Positions 8,125 to 17,973 of a DNA stretch of 64,000 bases are shown one piece after another. Numbering within the stretch: the first letter of the stretch is position 1; each line of letters opens with the position of its first letter. Made by a program: the position numbers and the translations under genes. The stretch comes from Persicobacter psychrovividus. Its GTDB lineage: Bacteria; Bacteroidota; Bacteroidia; Cytophagales; Cyclobacteriaceae. The DNA is taken from contig NZ_AP025292.1 of assembly GCF_036492425.1 (NCBI RefSeq), positions 248,001-312,000 of the forward strand. Reading direction: 5' to 3'. The notes under the pieces were generated by a model, which had not been told where the DNA came from, did no database searches, and saw nothing but the letters and a program-made list of their open reading frames with translations.

Positions 8125-8799
8125 TTATCCCAATTTAAATGTAATTGGAAGAATCATACGTACCTTAACGGCACGACCACGTTGCTTACCGGCTTTCCAG
8201 TTTGGAGAGCTTTCGATCACGCGTTTAGCTTCTTCATCACAACCAGCACCGATACCTTTAATTACCTGTACTTCGCTGATTTTTCCATCTTTACCTACTA
8301 CGAACTGTACGAATACCTTTCCTTCGATACCCATACGACGGGCTTGAGATGGATACTTCATGTTTTTACCAATGTATTTGTAAAAAGCTGGCATACCACC
8401 TGGGTATTCCGGCTGATCCTCTACAATCGTAAATACTTCTTCTACTTCTTCCTCCTCAGGAGCATCTTCAAATACCGCTTCTTCAATTTGGGTATCTTCA
8501 GTAACCTCAACGTCCAAATCGACGTCGACGTCATCCTCAATCACCTCTTCATCCGGTACCTCTACAATAACAGGTGCCTGGATTTTCGGTGGTGGTGGAG
8601 GGGGCTGTTGGGTCTGTGGTACTTCTGCTACTTCTTCGAAATCCACCTCTGCAACGGCTGCCTTAGTGAGCACTTGCTCATCATAAGATTTCCATTCAAA
8701 AGCGGCAATACAAAGACCCAGCGAAATACAAAGACCAATGTTAAAGAACAGCCCGGACTTTTTTGTAAGATCCTTACTAGGGTTCTTTTTAATCTCCAT
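8125..8799 (-). CDS. TonB-family energy transducer, copy 2
   Basis: A 224-residue paralogue of the neighbouring TonB. Both share the N-terminal pattern KDLxxKxxLFFxIGLCxSLxLCIxAFEWK and the C-terminal domain (YPGGMPAFYKYIGKNMKYP, then VQVIKGIGAGCDEEAKRV and VRMILPITFKL). The linker has the hexaproline run PPPPPP near residue 65 followed by a strongly acidic stretch (about 75-122), typical for a span across the periplasm. It probably energises TonB-dependent receptors of the SusC type, but no receptor is nearby. It is transcribed alone, with its own promoter and terminator. Confidence 0.92.
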   Translation of the reverse strand: MEIKKNPSKDLTKKSGLFFNIGLCISLGLCIAAFEWKSYDEQVLTKAAVAEVDFEEVAEVPQTQQPPPPPPKIQAPVIVEVPDEEVIEDDVDVDLDVEVTEDTQIEEAVFEDAPEEEEVEEVFTIVEDQPEYPGGMPAFYKYIGKNMKYPSQARRMGIEGKVFVQFVVGKDGKISEVQVIKGIGAGCDEEAKRVIESSPNWKAGKQRGRAVKVRMILPITFKLG

Positions 8800-8856
8800 A
8801 TCAGCTTCCTTTTTAATTAGTCAAAGGGATGTATAAGAAAAGTTGTTGTCGTCCCT

Positions 8857-8885
8857 CAAACTTATTAAAAATTTTGCAAAACAAA
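8857..8885 (-). promoter_or_regulatory. Promoter of TonB copy 2
   Basis: On the reverse strand TTTG (8882-8885), a 17-base spacer and TAAGTTTG (8857-8864) form a -33/-7 pair with a leader of about 50 nt. Confidence 0.55.
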
Positions 8886-8891
8886 AAGAAG

Positions 8892-9260
8892 TCATCGATT
8901 ATAGACGAAAAAAAATACGACTAACCCAATAAAAACACCGATAGTATCGGCTAAAATGTCCAAGAGCTCAAATTGGCGGTTGCTTACGGTAGTTTGTAAG
9001 ATTTCAATAATGACCCCAAGGGAGATGCAGCAACTGATGGTCCATGCTCGGGGGTATTTGCGCATGGTCTGGAAGGTGTGCTGTTTGTGTGATCCGTGGG
9101 TCATGAGCCAGGAGAGGACGGCAAAGATGGTGATGTGTGCAAATTTATCAAAGGAAATATACCAATCGACTCCCTGTGGTAATGACTGGGATGGCAGTAA
9201 GGTCATGAATAGGATTATTATCATCCAGACGATGGTGAAGAATTGGTATCGGAGAATCAT
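8892..9260 (-). CDS. VanZ-like membrane protein
   Basis: A 122-residue integral membrane protein with about four transmembrane helices. It shows the VanZ-family pattern: the first helix ends in LLPSQSLP, then SFDKFAHITIFAVLSWL with the conserved Asp-Lys-x-x-His, and later EILQTTVSNRQFELLDILADTIG with the conserved Glu and Asp residues. VanZ was named for low-level teicoplanin resistance, but most members are housekeeping proteins of unknown function. It follows gcvH on the same strand with a terminator between; a gcvH-vanZ neighbourhood near sprA recurs, to my recollection, in Bacteroidota. Confidence 0.82.
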   Translation of the reverse strand: MILRYQFFTIVWMIIILFMTLLPSQSLPQGVDWYISFDKFAHITIFAVLSWLMTHGSHKQHTFQTMRKYPRAWTISCCISLGVIIEILQTTVSNRQFELLDILADTIGVFIGLVVFFFVYNR

Positions 9261-9401
9261 ATGGTCGCTTTTTAAGTCCGGTGCCAGGAAATAACAGGCA
9301 GGCTGCGGTATTTTGGTCGCATCAAAGGGTAAGTCGTGTTTTGTGAAGATGATGGCGTAAAATATCTCTTCAGTAAGGGGGATGCTATTAAATTATACAA
9401 C

Positions 9402-9438
9402 AAAAAGGCCAAAGAGTTGCTTACCCTTTGGCCTAAAT
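9402..9438 (-). terminator. Terminator after gcvH
   Basis: A perfect 9-bp stem (AGGCCAAAG/CTTTGGCCT) is followed on the reverse strand by a short T-run, 20 bp past the gcvH stop. Read-through into vanZ remains possible. Confidence 0.75.
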
Positions 9439-9457
9439 AGTGCTATAATTATAAGAA

Positions 9458-9835
9458 TTAGCCTACTAATTCTTCGTATGCTTCGGCAGTTAGTAATTCT
9501 TCAACCTGCGCAGCATCGCTCATTTCAATCTTGATCATCCATCCTGCACCATAAGCATCTGCATTTACCTGCTCAGGCTCACTTTCCAGGCTGTCGTTAA
9601 ATTCAGTGATTGTTCCGCTGATAGGCATGAACAAATCTGAAACAGTTTTCACTGCCTCAACGGTACCGAAAACCTCACCTGCTTCGATTTCTTCGTCTAC
9701 AGTTTCAACTTCTACATAAACGATGTCCCCCAATTCTTTCTGAGCAAACTCAGTAATACCTACTGTAGCGATGTTGCCTTCGATGCGGATCCACTCGTGG
9801 TCTTTGGTGTATTTTAGTTCTGCTGGAATGTTCAT
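9458..9835 (-). CDS. gcvH: Glycine cleavage system H protein
   Basis: The H protein carries the lipoyl arm that shuttles the aminomethyl group between the P, T and L proteins during glycine oxidation. The 125 residues match the family. The lipoylated lysine is Lys63 within [15 protein letters not shown], and the segment [20 protein letters not shown] is the usual N-terminal hammerhead. Genes for P, T and L are not here. Glycine from the threonine route at 25.4-28 kb could feed this system, which is a functional inference only. Confidence 0.96.
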   Translation of the reverse strand: MNIPAELKYTKDHEWIRIEGNIATVGITEFAQKELGDIVYVEVETVDEEIEAGEVFGTVEAVKTVSDLFMPISGTITEFNDSLESEPEQVNADAYGAGWMIKIEMSDAAQVEELLTAEAYEELVG

Positions 9836-9973
9836 TGGTATATTGATTCTATTGTTAAAAAGTATGGGGCAAATATTGAATTATTTTTTTGAAAATCCAT
9901 ACGTTTTAGTGGCTGTTCCTTACTTTTTGTAATGCTGTGGAAAGGCGTGCCTATTGGGGGCGGGGGGCAATAA

Positions 9974-10009
9974 AAAAGCCACTGAACAAATTTGAGGTCA
10001 GTGGCTTTT
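9974..10009 (-). terminator. Terminator of sprA
   Basis: A perfect 12-bp stem (AAAAGCCACTGA/TCAGTGGCTTTT) and a T-run lie 9 bp after the sprA stop on the reverse strand. Confidence 0.88.
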
Positions 10010-10017
10010 GAAATTTA

Positions 10018-13000
10018 TTATTGAGAGAAGTTAAATCTCACCTGAACGCCAAAGTTGGTGGCGGTTCTGAGGAAAGAAGTGGAGATCTTCGGTGCGTTGA
10101 TCGTCTTCTCGTAATAGGCCTGAATGTTGAGGCGGTTATTGACCACATAGGCGATTGTAGGCCTGATCTGGTAGTTGATGTTTCCATTGGTAATGGTAGA
10201 AACATCGTCGATTTTCCGCTGTAATGTTTCGGTATTCCTGACCACAAAGTTGAGTCGCATGGTCAGGTCGTTATCCAGCACTACGGTCCGCCCTTTCCAT
10301 CGGAAAGGCAATTTCAGGCCACTTTTGGTATACCCGAGGTCGAAGGAATAATCTTTATTCCTCATCTCCGTCATTTGGGTGTTTGAAATATTCAGGGCTA
10401 AATTTCGCTCCCATCGGTACTCAAATTTACCGCTGATTTTCGATTTCGTCCTGACATTCACCCCGATCAGTGGGCTGAACTTTTCCGTCATCACAATCTG
10501 ATCCATCACATATACAGGAATGTAGAAACCATCCTCCCCGATCTCCGAAGCAAAAGGGTAATCCTCTACATTGTTCGACAGGTCGAGCCCATCAGAATAA
10601 TTCAGTGAGTTGGTAAAGCTGTTCACGCTATAAGTTGAAGTATAGGCGTGGGTCAGGTTTACAGAGCTGAAGATCTTTTTCAGTGCTGGAATATTACGTA
10701 AGCCAGCATAATCCACCCGCCAGTTCGGAATAGGAATTTGCGGGAATGGGCTCAGTTTTACCTCTTCGGCCGTTTTTCCTGAATAAGCAGCAATAAAGGC
10801 TGGAATCAGTACATCCTGAGAGTTCAGGTTGTATTCCCCATTTTGTGATGGGTTCAGGGCATCGAGCCTTGCCTTGACGGTCTGTCGGTAATTCTCGAAG
10901 TTCTTAAAGGCATTGTCCATATTGTTCTCATCAAAAGAGGAGAAGGTGGTGGGCAACATGAAATAGGAAATCGAGTAGCTACCATTCCTTGACGGGGTCA
11001 GGGACTGGAAGTCATTCGACTGCGCATCGTATCGATAGAGTTCCTGGAAGTAGGAGCTCTTGGTTTTGGTCATGTTCAGGCGAATTTTCAGGTCCTTAAC
11101 AGGTTCCAGGTTAGCATTCAGGTTCATATTGACCATCTCATTTTGCGAGAATTGTTGTGTCAGGTTTGGGTTTTCAACAAGTAAGCCCTGTTCTGCAAGC
11201 ATAAAACGGATATCGGCATCCTGGCTACCCAGAATAAATGGCCAGCCTGGCGATGCGGTGCCGAAGTCTTGCCCGAATAAGCCTGGTGTTTTGGTGAAGC
11301 CTGGCAGCGTGGTACCATCGGTATAGCTGATGGTACCGTTTACATCCCTGACCATCATCAAAAGTCTGAGTACCCCTTTTAGGGCTTTCAGTTCCGAAGG
11401 CGGCTTGATGGTGTCGGCTTCAATTTTACGGGTTGTACTTCTCGAACGTCTTCGTCGTTTGGGTTTATTGATCTCGCGAAGCATTTTATTTTTATTGTAG
11501 AGCTTTACAAGGTCGATTTTCCCCGTTCCCCCATATTGGCGATAGTTGGCCAGTGTGTTGGCAAAGTCAAACTCCTTTTCAATATTTTCTGGTCCAGCAG
11601 TCCAGGTGTAGTTCACCGAGTAGTTCAGGTCTGCATTCAGGAAGTCGGTGATCGGCAACTTGTCGAGCGGCAGTCGGTAATCTGCTCGAATGTTCTGATC
11701 AAACGATTTCAGACGCCCAAGGCGCAGCAGGTTCATCTTGATGGAGTCGCGTTTAGCCTGCGTATTGATGTCCCCTTCGGGTTCGTCAATGGTAGAGAAT
11801 GCCCGTGCATTGTACGTCAGCGACAAGCCTTTGGTCAGGGCCCACCTTACATTATAATACCTGTTGAAGTTGAAGTACTTCTCATAGGTTGGGGCGATGC
11901 CTGCAGTTGTCAGGTTGTCGTTATACAATTGGTTTCTGATAAAGCTCCGATCCAAATCCCCACGTACACTGATGCTTGTAGGCCACAGCGAAATATTGAA
12001 ATCCTTGATGAGCTTCAGCCAGTCGGAACTCAGTGATTTGGTGTTTTTGAATGGCTCCAGGATAAAGGGATTGGCATTATAGTTATAAGCCACCCCTACT
12101 TTATGGTTGAAGTTGATGTAGTTCGCCAAATTGACATTCGAACGGGTGATCTCGCTGTAAGCGTAAGAGAACGCCCAGTTTTCGATGTCATATAAGTGCG
12201 GAACGGCATCTTCCTTGACTTTTACTTTGCGGACGTTATTAAAGCTAATAGAACGACGGAAGGTATTGTCTTCGACTTTCTTGCGATAGGCGTCACGTTC
12301 AGCCTCTGTATCGAAAGATTGCAAAGAGGCTTCAAGCGGAATGTCAGGGTCGAGCGGATCCCATTTTGGAGTCATTTTGCTGTGTTCGTAGCTGACATAC
12401 ATCGGGATTCTGATTCCGAAACGTTCCAGTCCAAATTTGTCAAGATTCAGGTTGGCGGCGATGTCATAGTTCAGTGATGATTCCCGCGTTCTTGCTGAGA
12501 TATTATCCTGAATTCCTCCAAAACCTGTAGACATATAGCTTGTAGAGCCAGAAACGGTTCCCAGGTCTGCCAATTTGGTGTTGAAGCGCACATTACCTGC
12601 CCAGCCCGACTCCCGATCGAAATCGGTGGCCCGCAGTTCGTTAAACCACACAATAACATCTTTGGACATCCTGTCGGCAGAATCAGGGTTCCTTACCCCA
12701 AGCATGAGTGTTTGTCCCGAGCTCAGTTCTGGGCGACCGACAATGGTGATCTGGTATTTGTCCACCGTGGTGGTGTATGGCAAACTTTGCTCGAAGCCTG
12801 CACGGTTACGGGCAGATTTCACGGCATACAGTTGATCGAGGGCAATATCCAGGTTGTTCTCTTCAGGCCAAACCTCTTCGGCGGTGCTTGAGCCTGCTGG
12901 CGTAATTTTCAGCGGCCAGGAGACCTCGTAATAGTTCTGCCTTAAATCAGTACCAATCCGCATAAACACGCGCAATTGATCCGATTGTGTTTGTCCTTGC

Positions 13001-16000
13001 TGGATCGATTGCCCATGGACAAACATTTTCAGCCTTCCATAATTAATCAGGTCAAGGGCTGAGTTTTTGAACACTCCCCTTGCGTCCTTATTCTGCAGGT
13101 CTTTAATGGTCAGTTGCATGGATTGCTCATTCAGCTGACGGGAAACGACAGAGGTATTGTCGTAATCCTGATTGATCCCCGGAGGAATACGGTAAGGGAT
13201 TTTTTCGCCAGAAGCCACAGAGTTTTCTTCGAGGTTTACCACAGATACCTGAAAGTCGGTATCAAATGGTTCAGGGATTTCACCCAGTCCGTTATCGTAA
13301 AGACTTTTTTCATATCGACGCCATTGCGAGCCTACCAATTGGAATTTCGCCATACGCAATACCACGGGCTGTTTCCAGCCTGACATATAAGTACGGATAA
13401 ATCGGATGGTTTTGAAGCCTGAAATGTTACCGAAGGTTTTGTCTGGCTGGCGTACAGGAATACGGAACAAATACCAGTTTACCCCTTTGGATGGGTCGGA
13501 GACTTTATCGACAATATGGTTTTTACCAATATCAAGGTCTCCCTTTCTCAGGCGTAGATGATATTCATAATATTCTTCAAGATCACTGATGGTGTTATCG
13601 TTGTTCAGGTCCTCATTGTCAGGGTATGCTGATCCTGCTGAAGAGAAATTATTGTTGTTGTTCTGAATCGGGGAGTTGCCATCCATGCCATTGAAATTCT
13701 TGTATCGTTCAAGAATTTTGGCATCGCGATCGGTATAGGAGTTGTCAAGGTAATGAATGAAATCATCCCCGGAAACATCCTGCGTAATGGCTTGTCGTAC
13801 GGCATCACTGACCAATATTCTGTCCAGAAAGTTGGTTTTGAACTTTTCGGCTTCCTCCTCATTTCTCAGTCCGTCAAGTCCCACATCCTGAAATTGTCGG
13901 GAGTTGGGGTCGTTGTCGAAGGCATTGTTAAGGTATTGCTGTGTGGTAACTTTACCCCACTCGTTTTCATCAAATCCACCAGCAGACCCATCAGGCGGAA
14001 GGCCGTTCTCGAAGGCATGCTTGCCGTCTTTCATCAGGTCTTCGGAAATACTTCCGAGGTCGAAGAACAAGTCTCCGCCGGTTTCATTGTTTTCGTTGAG
14101 TCGGCCATCGAGTACCCGCCCGTTGGTGCCATCAAGGAAAGGGTCCATCATCCAGAATTCGATGTACTCAATGTTGGTTTTATCAAAATCGACATCTGAA
14201 GTAATGGCACGGGTAATTCCCCCCCAGTTGTCTTCGGGGTTTTTCAACAGCCCTTCGTTGGTCAGGTCTGGATTATAGTTGTAAGGGCCCCTTTCTTCAG
14301 GGTAATAGGCAAGGTCAAAAGTTGAAATGTTGGCATTGATCAGGGTCTGGTCCCGCTCTCTGAAAATTTCCTGCGGCGGAATATTCCTGACATAGTTATT
14401 GGCCACATCTTCGGAAGAGATATTGGCAGGCTTGTTTCTGCTGCTACTCTGGTAGAAGGTGTTGTCGATGGTGTACCAGGCCAGTTTCGCCCGCTTGAAA
14501 TTGACCCCGAGTTTATCGATGCCATTATCTTCAATGAAGCGGTTATCAGCCGTGCGTGGCGTGGCCCCGAGATACCAGTTGTTGGAAATCGAATAAGGGG
14601 TAACGGTGGTTTCAAAATCATCGATATAGGCCGTTCCTGAGCCATCCACTTTATTGGATGTGCCTGGAATCAGCTGTGCAAATTCGGCATTGATACTTAC
14701 TGATGAAGGCTCTTTGGTTTGCACCAGCGGCAGTGCATCCACCATGCGCGTTAGTGCCCGCGATTCATTTTGGTAACTCAGGTCAAAACCATACTTCACG
14801 TTCCGTACGGGTTCATCGCCAATACCTACACGGCTCACGACCGCGCGTTCGTTGAGGTAAAGTAAAGTACCACCAATATTGAAGTTATCGCTTACTCGGT
14901 AGTCCATTCTTGTCCCCAATAAAGATCGGGTCTGGAAGTTGAGTAAATCGGCCTGTTCGTAGGTGATGGTAATGGATTTTCCGGAATTAAGAATGGCCTG
15001 ATTGGTGATGTTCACCCTGCCCATATTGTAATCTACGGTGTAATCCACCCCTTCAGTCATCGGTATTCCCCCTGCGGAGAGTTTTACCGAGTTCGGGGAG
15101 ATGTCGATGCCCGGCAGCACAATCTCGGATCCGCTACCTGCCTGGAATGAACCCTTAATGAAGAACTTGTTCTTTTCATTTTCCAGTTCTGCATCGGCTT
15201 TGGTTTTGCTGTAGAGTTCGTCGTAAACATATTTTTCTTTCAGGAAGTCCTCCGAAGGAAGGAACTTGCTATCGAGTTTTTCACCGAAAGGTTCAAGGAC
15301 GGGAAACATGATATTCCCTGTTTCGGGGTAAACGGTGATGTCTGCGACGTAATCAAAAATACCATCAGGCTGTGGGTCATTGTTCCTGTTGAGGCGATCG
15401 GCCTCGAGGAGTTGTACCAGCGGAATATCTTTGGTTTGTGACCCTTCGTGCAAACTTGGGTTATCAATTCCTGTGCGGTCATCTCGGTAAATGACCTTCA
15501 GGTCAAAGCCTTCAGGCCCAATCTGAGAAGAACCCAGGTTGTAGATGTTTTTCATCATCAGGTTCCAGGTCGGGGCCTCAACATTGATTTTGTTGGGGCG
15601 CAACATTTTCAGGAAGATCAGGTCGGAGTCGGGGCGGTTCTGGTAATCTTCAGAAAGTTCACCGACTTTATAGGCTTGCCCATTGTAAGTGTATTCGTAG
15701 GCAACGGCCAGCATTTCGTCGTTTTGCAAACGGCGGAATAAAGAGATGTAACCGAGTGATTTATGAATGGTGTATTCCTGCTGATCGAGTTTTCTGGCAC
15801 CGTTTATTTTCACGAAATCTTCCGAATTTTCAAACCCTTTGGCGATCATGGCATCGGTAAAGGTGTCGGCATTACGCAATGAGGGGTCGGCGGTCAGGTT
15901 TTTGAACATCGCATTGGCGCTGTTGTCATTCGGTGAACTTGGGACAATCGGCGCAATGAAACTGTTGTCAGGTTTTCCCATCGTGGTGCGGTCAGGCTCT

Positions 16001-17163
16001 GCCATGTCCATCATTCCCGCGACGTTCCGTAGGGTCTGGGTGTCATTATTTCTGTTCAGTACATACACTTCCACCCTGGTGATGTTCACCCCAGAAATCA
16101 CCTGAGGCAAGCCGCGGGTCCACTTTTCGAAGTTGGAACGGAAGAATTGCCCAAGGAAAAAGTTTCGGTTTTCATCGTAATTCGAAGCGACCATTTCGAA
16201 ATTTTTCCCCTGTCCACCAGCATTTCCCTCAATAACAATGGAGTTGGTTTTCCCCCGCTGGGTAGAGAATAAAGTGGTGGCATATAATTTACCAAACTGA
16301 AATTGAGCTTTCACCCCGAAGAGGTTCTGGGCGCCTGTAATCAAGCTGTTTGAAGATGGTAAACTCACATTACCAATCTCAATTTTTTTAATGATCTCCT
16401 CTTTGTGCCCCGTGTATTCCACACGGAAATCGTTTTGGAAATTGAAGGCTTTGTTGTTATCGAAGTTGGCGGTAACTTTCAGTTTGTCACCAATTTCGCC
16501 AATAACGTTCATGCTGATCTGGTTCTGGAACTCAAAACCGCCGTTTCGTTGCTGTGCAACAGGTACCGCAGGGTTGGCGACTTTCTGGTAGCGCAGGCCA
16601 AAATCCAGGGTGGCATAACCACTGGGGTTAATATCGATATAGCTACTGCCAAAGATTCTGTCGAAAATTGGACTGACATAAATCGGTGGAATCAGCTGGC
16701 GACCACTTACGGCACTTTCGCCATCGAGGCCTTTGGAGCGTTCACGCCAGTATTCTGTCTGAATTTTATCGTCATTATACCGATTAAACTCCTCGAAAGT
16801 CATATTGGTGGTCGGCCGGAAATTGACGTTACCCATTTTTTCATAAATGGTGTAATTGTTTCCCGTGTCAAGCTCCACATCGAGCTTAATGTTCGAAGGG
16901 TCTTTGAGGTACAGGGGCGAGCCCGACTGATAAGAGGAAAAAGGGTCCCCAGGACGGTCCACCTCAGTGGTGGTGTCAGGGGTTCTTCTTGGAATGTATT
17001 TTTGGTCTATACTATCTTTGGCGGTGCTGTCAGCCTGCACAGTATCTGCCTGTTGCACCAGCTGAAACAGCGGTGTGGCAGTGGCTGAGGCCAATGGGAT
17101 TGCAAGTAGGGCAATAAAGGCAACCACCAAAAAATGATAGAATTGATCTTGGAAAGGCTTCAA
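10018..17163 (-). CDS. sprA: SprA, outer-membrane translocon of the type IX secretion system
   Basis: SprA (Sov in Porphyromonas) is the giant outer-membrane beta-barrel through which type IX cargo with C-terminal sorting domains leaves the cell; in gliding Bacteroidota it also exports adhesins. The gene encodes 2381 residues, close to the roughly 2400 of known SprA. It begins with a signal peptide (FLVVAFIALLAIPLASA), continues with a long run of alternating beta-strand sequence, and ends in an aromatic terminus FGVQVRFNFSQ typical of outer-membrane barrels. Acidic loops and repeated YEY/NFN motifs are frequent. It starts 36 bp after ruvA and is probably cotranscribed. No other type IX genes are in the window. 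Confidence 0.95.
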   Translation of the reverse strand: MKPFQDQFYHFLVVAFIALLAIPLASATATPLFQLVQQADTVQADSTAKDSIDQKYIPRRTPDTTTEVDRPGDPFSSYQSGSPLYLKDPSNIKLDVELDTGNNYTIYEKMGNVNFRPTTNMTFEEFNRYNDDKIQTEYWRERSKGLDGESAVSGRQLIPPIYVSPIFDRIFGSSYIDINPSGYATLDFGLRYQKVANPAVPVAQQRNGGFEFQNQISMNVIGEIGDKLKVTANFDNNKAFNFQNDFRVEYTGHKEEIIKKIEIGNVSLPSSNSLITGAQNLFGVKAQFQFGKLYATTLFSTQRGKTNSIVIEGNAGGQGKNFEMVASNYDENRNFFLGQFFRSNFEKWTRGLPQVISGVNITRVEVYVLNRNNDTQTLRNVAGMMDMAEPDRTTMGKPDNSFIAPIVPSSPNDNSANAMFKNLTADPSLRNADTFTDAMIAKGFENSEDFVKINGARKLDQQEYTIHKSLGYISLFRRLQNDEMLAVAYEYTYNGQAYKVGELSEDYQNRPDSDLIFLKMLRPNKINVEAPTWNLMMKNIYNLGSSQIGPEGFDLKVIYRDDRTGIDNPSLHEGSQTKDIPLVQLLEADRLNRNNDPQPDGIFDYVADITVYPETGNIMFPVLEPFGEKLDSKFLPSEDFLKEKYVYDELYSKTKADAELENEKNKFFIKGSFQAGSGSEIVLPGIDISPNSVKLSAGGIPMTEGVDYTVDYNMGRVNITNQAILNSGKSITITYEQADLLNFQTRSLLGTRMDYRVSDNFNIGGTLLYLNERAVVSRVGIGDEPVRNVKYGFDLSYQNESRALTRMVDALPLVQTKEPSSVSINAEFAQLIPGTSNKVDGSGTAYIDDFETTVTPYSISNNWYLGATPRTADNRFIEDNGIDKLGVNFKRAKLAWYTIDNTFYQSSSRNKPANISSEDVANNYVRNIPPQEIFRERDQTLINANISTFDLAYYPEERGPYNYNPDLTNEGLLKNPEDNWGGITRAITSDVDFDKTNIEYIEFWMMDPFLDGTNGRVLDGRLNENNETGGDLFFDLGSISEDLMKDGKHAFENGLPPDGSAGGFDENEWGKVTTQQYLNNAFDNDPNSRQFQDVGLDGLRNEEEAEKFKTNFLDRILVSDAVRQAITQDVSGDDFIHYLDNSYTDRDAKILERYKNFNGMDGNSPIQNNNNNFSSAGSAYPDNEDLNNDNTISDLEEYYEYHLRLRKGDLDIGKNHIVDKVSDPSKGVNWYLFRIPVRQPDKTFGNISGFKTIRFIRTYMSGWKQPVVLRMAKFQLVGSQWRRYEKSLYDNGLGEIPEPFDTDFQVSVVNLEENSVASGEKIPYRIPPGINQDYDNTSVVSRQLNEQSMQLTIKDLQNKDARGVFKNSALDLINYGRLKMFVHGQSIQQGQTQSDQLRVFMRIGTDLRQNYYEVSWPLKITPAGSSTAEEVWPEENNLDIALDQLYAVKSARNRAGFEQSLPYTTTVDKYQITIVGRPELSSGQTLMLGVRNPDSADRMSKDVIVWFNELRATDFDRESGWAGNVRFNTKLADLGTVSGSTSYMSTGFGGIQDNISARTRESSLNYDIAANLNLDKFGLERFGIRIPMYVSYEHSKMTPKWDPLDPDIPLEASLQSFDTEAERDAYRKKVEDNTFRRSISFNNVRKVKVKEDAVPHLYDIENWAFSYAYSEITRSNVNLANYINFNHKVGVAYNYNANPFILEPFKNTKSLSSDWLKLIKDFNISLWPTSISVRGDLDRSFIRNQLYNDNLTTAGIAPTYEKYFNFNRYYNVRWALTKGLSLTYNARAFSTIDEPEGDINTQAKRDSIKMNLLRLGRLKSFDQNIRADYRLPLDKLPITDFLNADLNYSVNYTWTAGPENIEKEFDFANTLANYRQYGGTGKIDLVKLYNKNKMLREINKPKRRRRSRSTTRKIEADTIKPPSELKALKGVLRLLMMVRDVNGTISYTDGTTLPGFTKTPGLFGQDFGTASPGWPFILGSQDADIRFMLAEQGLLVENPNLTQQFSQNEMVNMNLNANLEPVKDLKIRLNMTKTKSSYFQELYRYDAQSNDFQSLTPSRNGSYSISYFMLPTTFSSFDENNMDNAFKNFENYRQTVKARLDALNPSQNGEYNLNSQDVLIPAFIAAYSGKTAEEVKLSPFPQIPIPNWRVDYAGLRNIPALKKIFSSVNLTHAYTSTYSVNSFTNSLNYSDGLDLSNNVEDYPFASEIGEDGFYIPVYVMDQIVMTEKFSPLIGVNVRTKSKISGKFEYRWERNLALNISNTQMTEMRNKDYSFDLGYTKSGLKLPFRWKGRTVVLDNDLTMRLNFVVRNTETLQRKIDDVSTITNGNINYQIRPTIAYVVNNRLNIQAYYEKTINAPKISTSFLRTATNFGVQVRFNFSQ

Positions 17164-17198
17164 TACAGGATCGATTAAAAAAAGTGAGTTGAAAAAAG

Positions 17199-17789
17199 TT
17201 AGTTCTTAAGCGCCAATTTGATGATGTCTTCGACAGTAACATCACTTCCATGCTTTTTGATGATCGTCGCGATGCTTTTTTCGGCAGTAGCTTTCGGAAT
17301 GCCGAGGGTGGTCAGGGCCATCAGGGCCTCTTCTTGAACTTGTGAGCCTTTGGCTGTAGTGCCTCCAGCAGGCGCTTCCAGGCCTTCTTTAATAAATTTG
17401 TCCTTAAGCTCAAGGATGATTCTCTGGGCAGTTTTTGCGCCAATCCCCTTAATTTTTTGCACGGTTTTTACATCCTCCGCTACAATGGCCTCCTTTAGGG
17501 CTTTAACTTCCATGGAAGAAAGCATGACCATAGCGGTATTTGCTCCGACGCCATTAACACTGATCAGCTGGGTGAAAAGCTTTTTTTCAGAGATGTCGAA
17601 AAAGCCAAACAGGGTATGTGAATCTTCTTTTACCTGCAGGTAAGTGGCCAGTCGAACTTCCTCTTTTTGGTCCTTTAGGCGATCATAAGTATTCAGTGAA
17701 ATACGGATATTATAACCTATCCCTGCAGTTTCAATTACTACATAGGTAGGCTCTTTTTCGGCCAAACGACCTCGGATATATGCAATCAT
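17199..17789 (-). CDS. ruvA: Holliday junction branch migration protein RuvA
   Basis: RuvA binds four-way junctions as a tetramer and recruits the RuvB motor. The 196 residues show the OB-fold N-terminus (MIAYIRGRLAEKEPTYVVIE), the first helix-hairpin-helix (ISVNGVGANTAMVMLSS), the second (KIKGIGAKTAQRIILELKD, the usual IPGIGKKTAERI region) and a C-terminal three-helix RuvB-binding domain (EEALMALTTLGIPKATAEK). sprA follows directly; this ruvA-sprA order is common in Bacteroidota. No -7 element was recognised in the 184 bp upstream. Confidence 0.96.
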   Translation of the reverse strand: MIAYIRGRLAEKEPTYVVIETAGIGYNIRISLNTYDRLKDQKEEVRLATYLQVKEDSHTLFGFFDISEKKLFTQLISVNGVGANTAMVMLSSMEVKALKEAIVAEDVKTVQKIKGIGAKTAQRIILELKDKFIKEGLEAPAGGTTAKGSQVQEEALMALTTLGIPKATAEKSIATIIKKHGSDVTVEDIIKLALKN

Positions 17790-17973
17790 TGGTTCTTAAA
17801 TTCTAAGGTGTAGTATCTCATTGGCAGTTCAGCCAATAAAACATCCTTAAATTAATAAACCTTCTACAATTATTAGTACCTCATTAAAGATTTAATCTTT
17901 TAATGTTTTCGATTTTTATCGGATTGGAGTTCTTTGGTATCAGAAATTACTCATATTGTTAGAGAATAGTCGT

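Noticed and set aside
8182-8820. Long plus-strand frame (212 codons) over the second TonB gene
   Set aside because: It is antisense to a clear TonB gene with signal and C-terminal domain; the frame has an aromatic, low-complexity composition typical of the complement of an acidic, proline-rich gene.
11536-12036. Several plus-strand frames inside sprA
   Set aside because: They run against a continuous 2381-codon gene and show no domain or start context.
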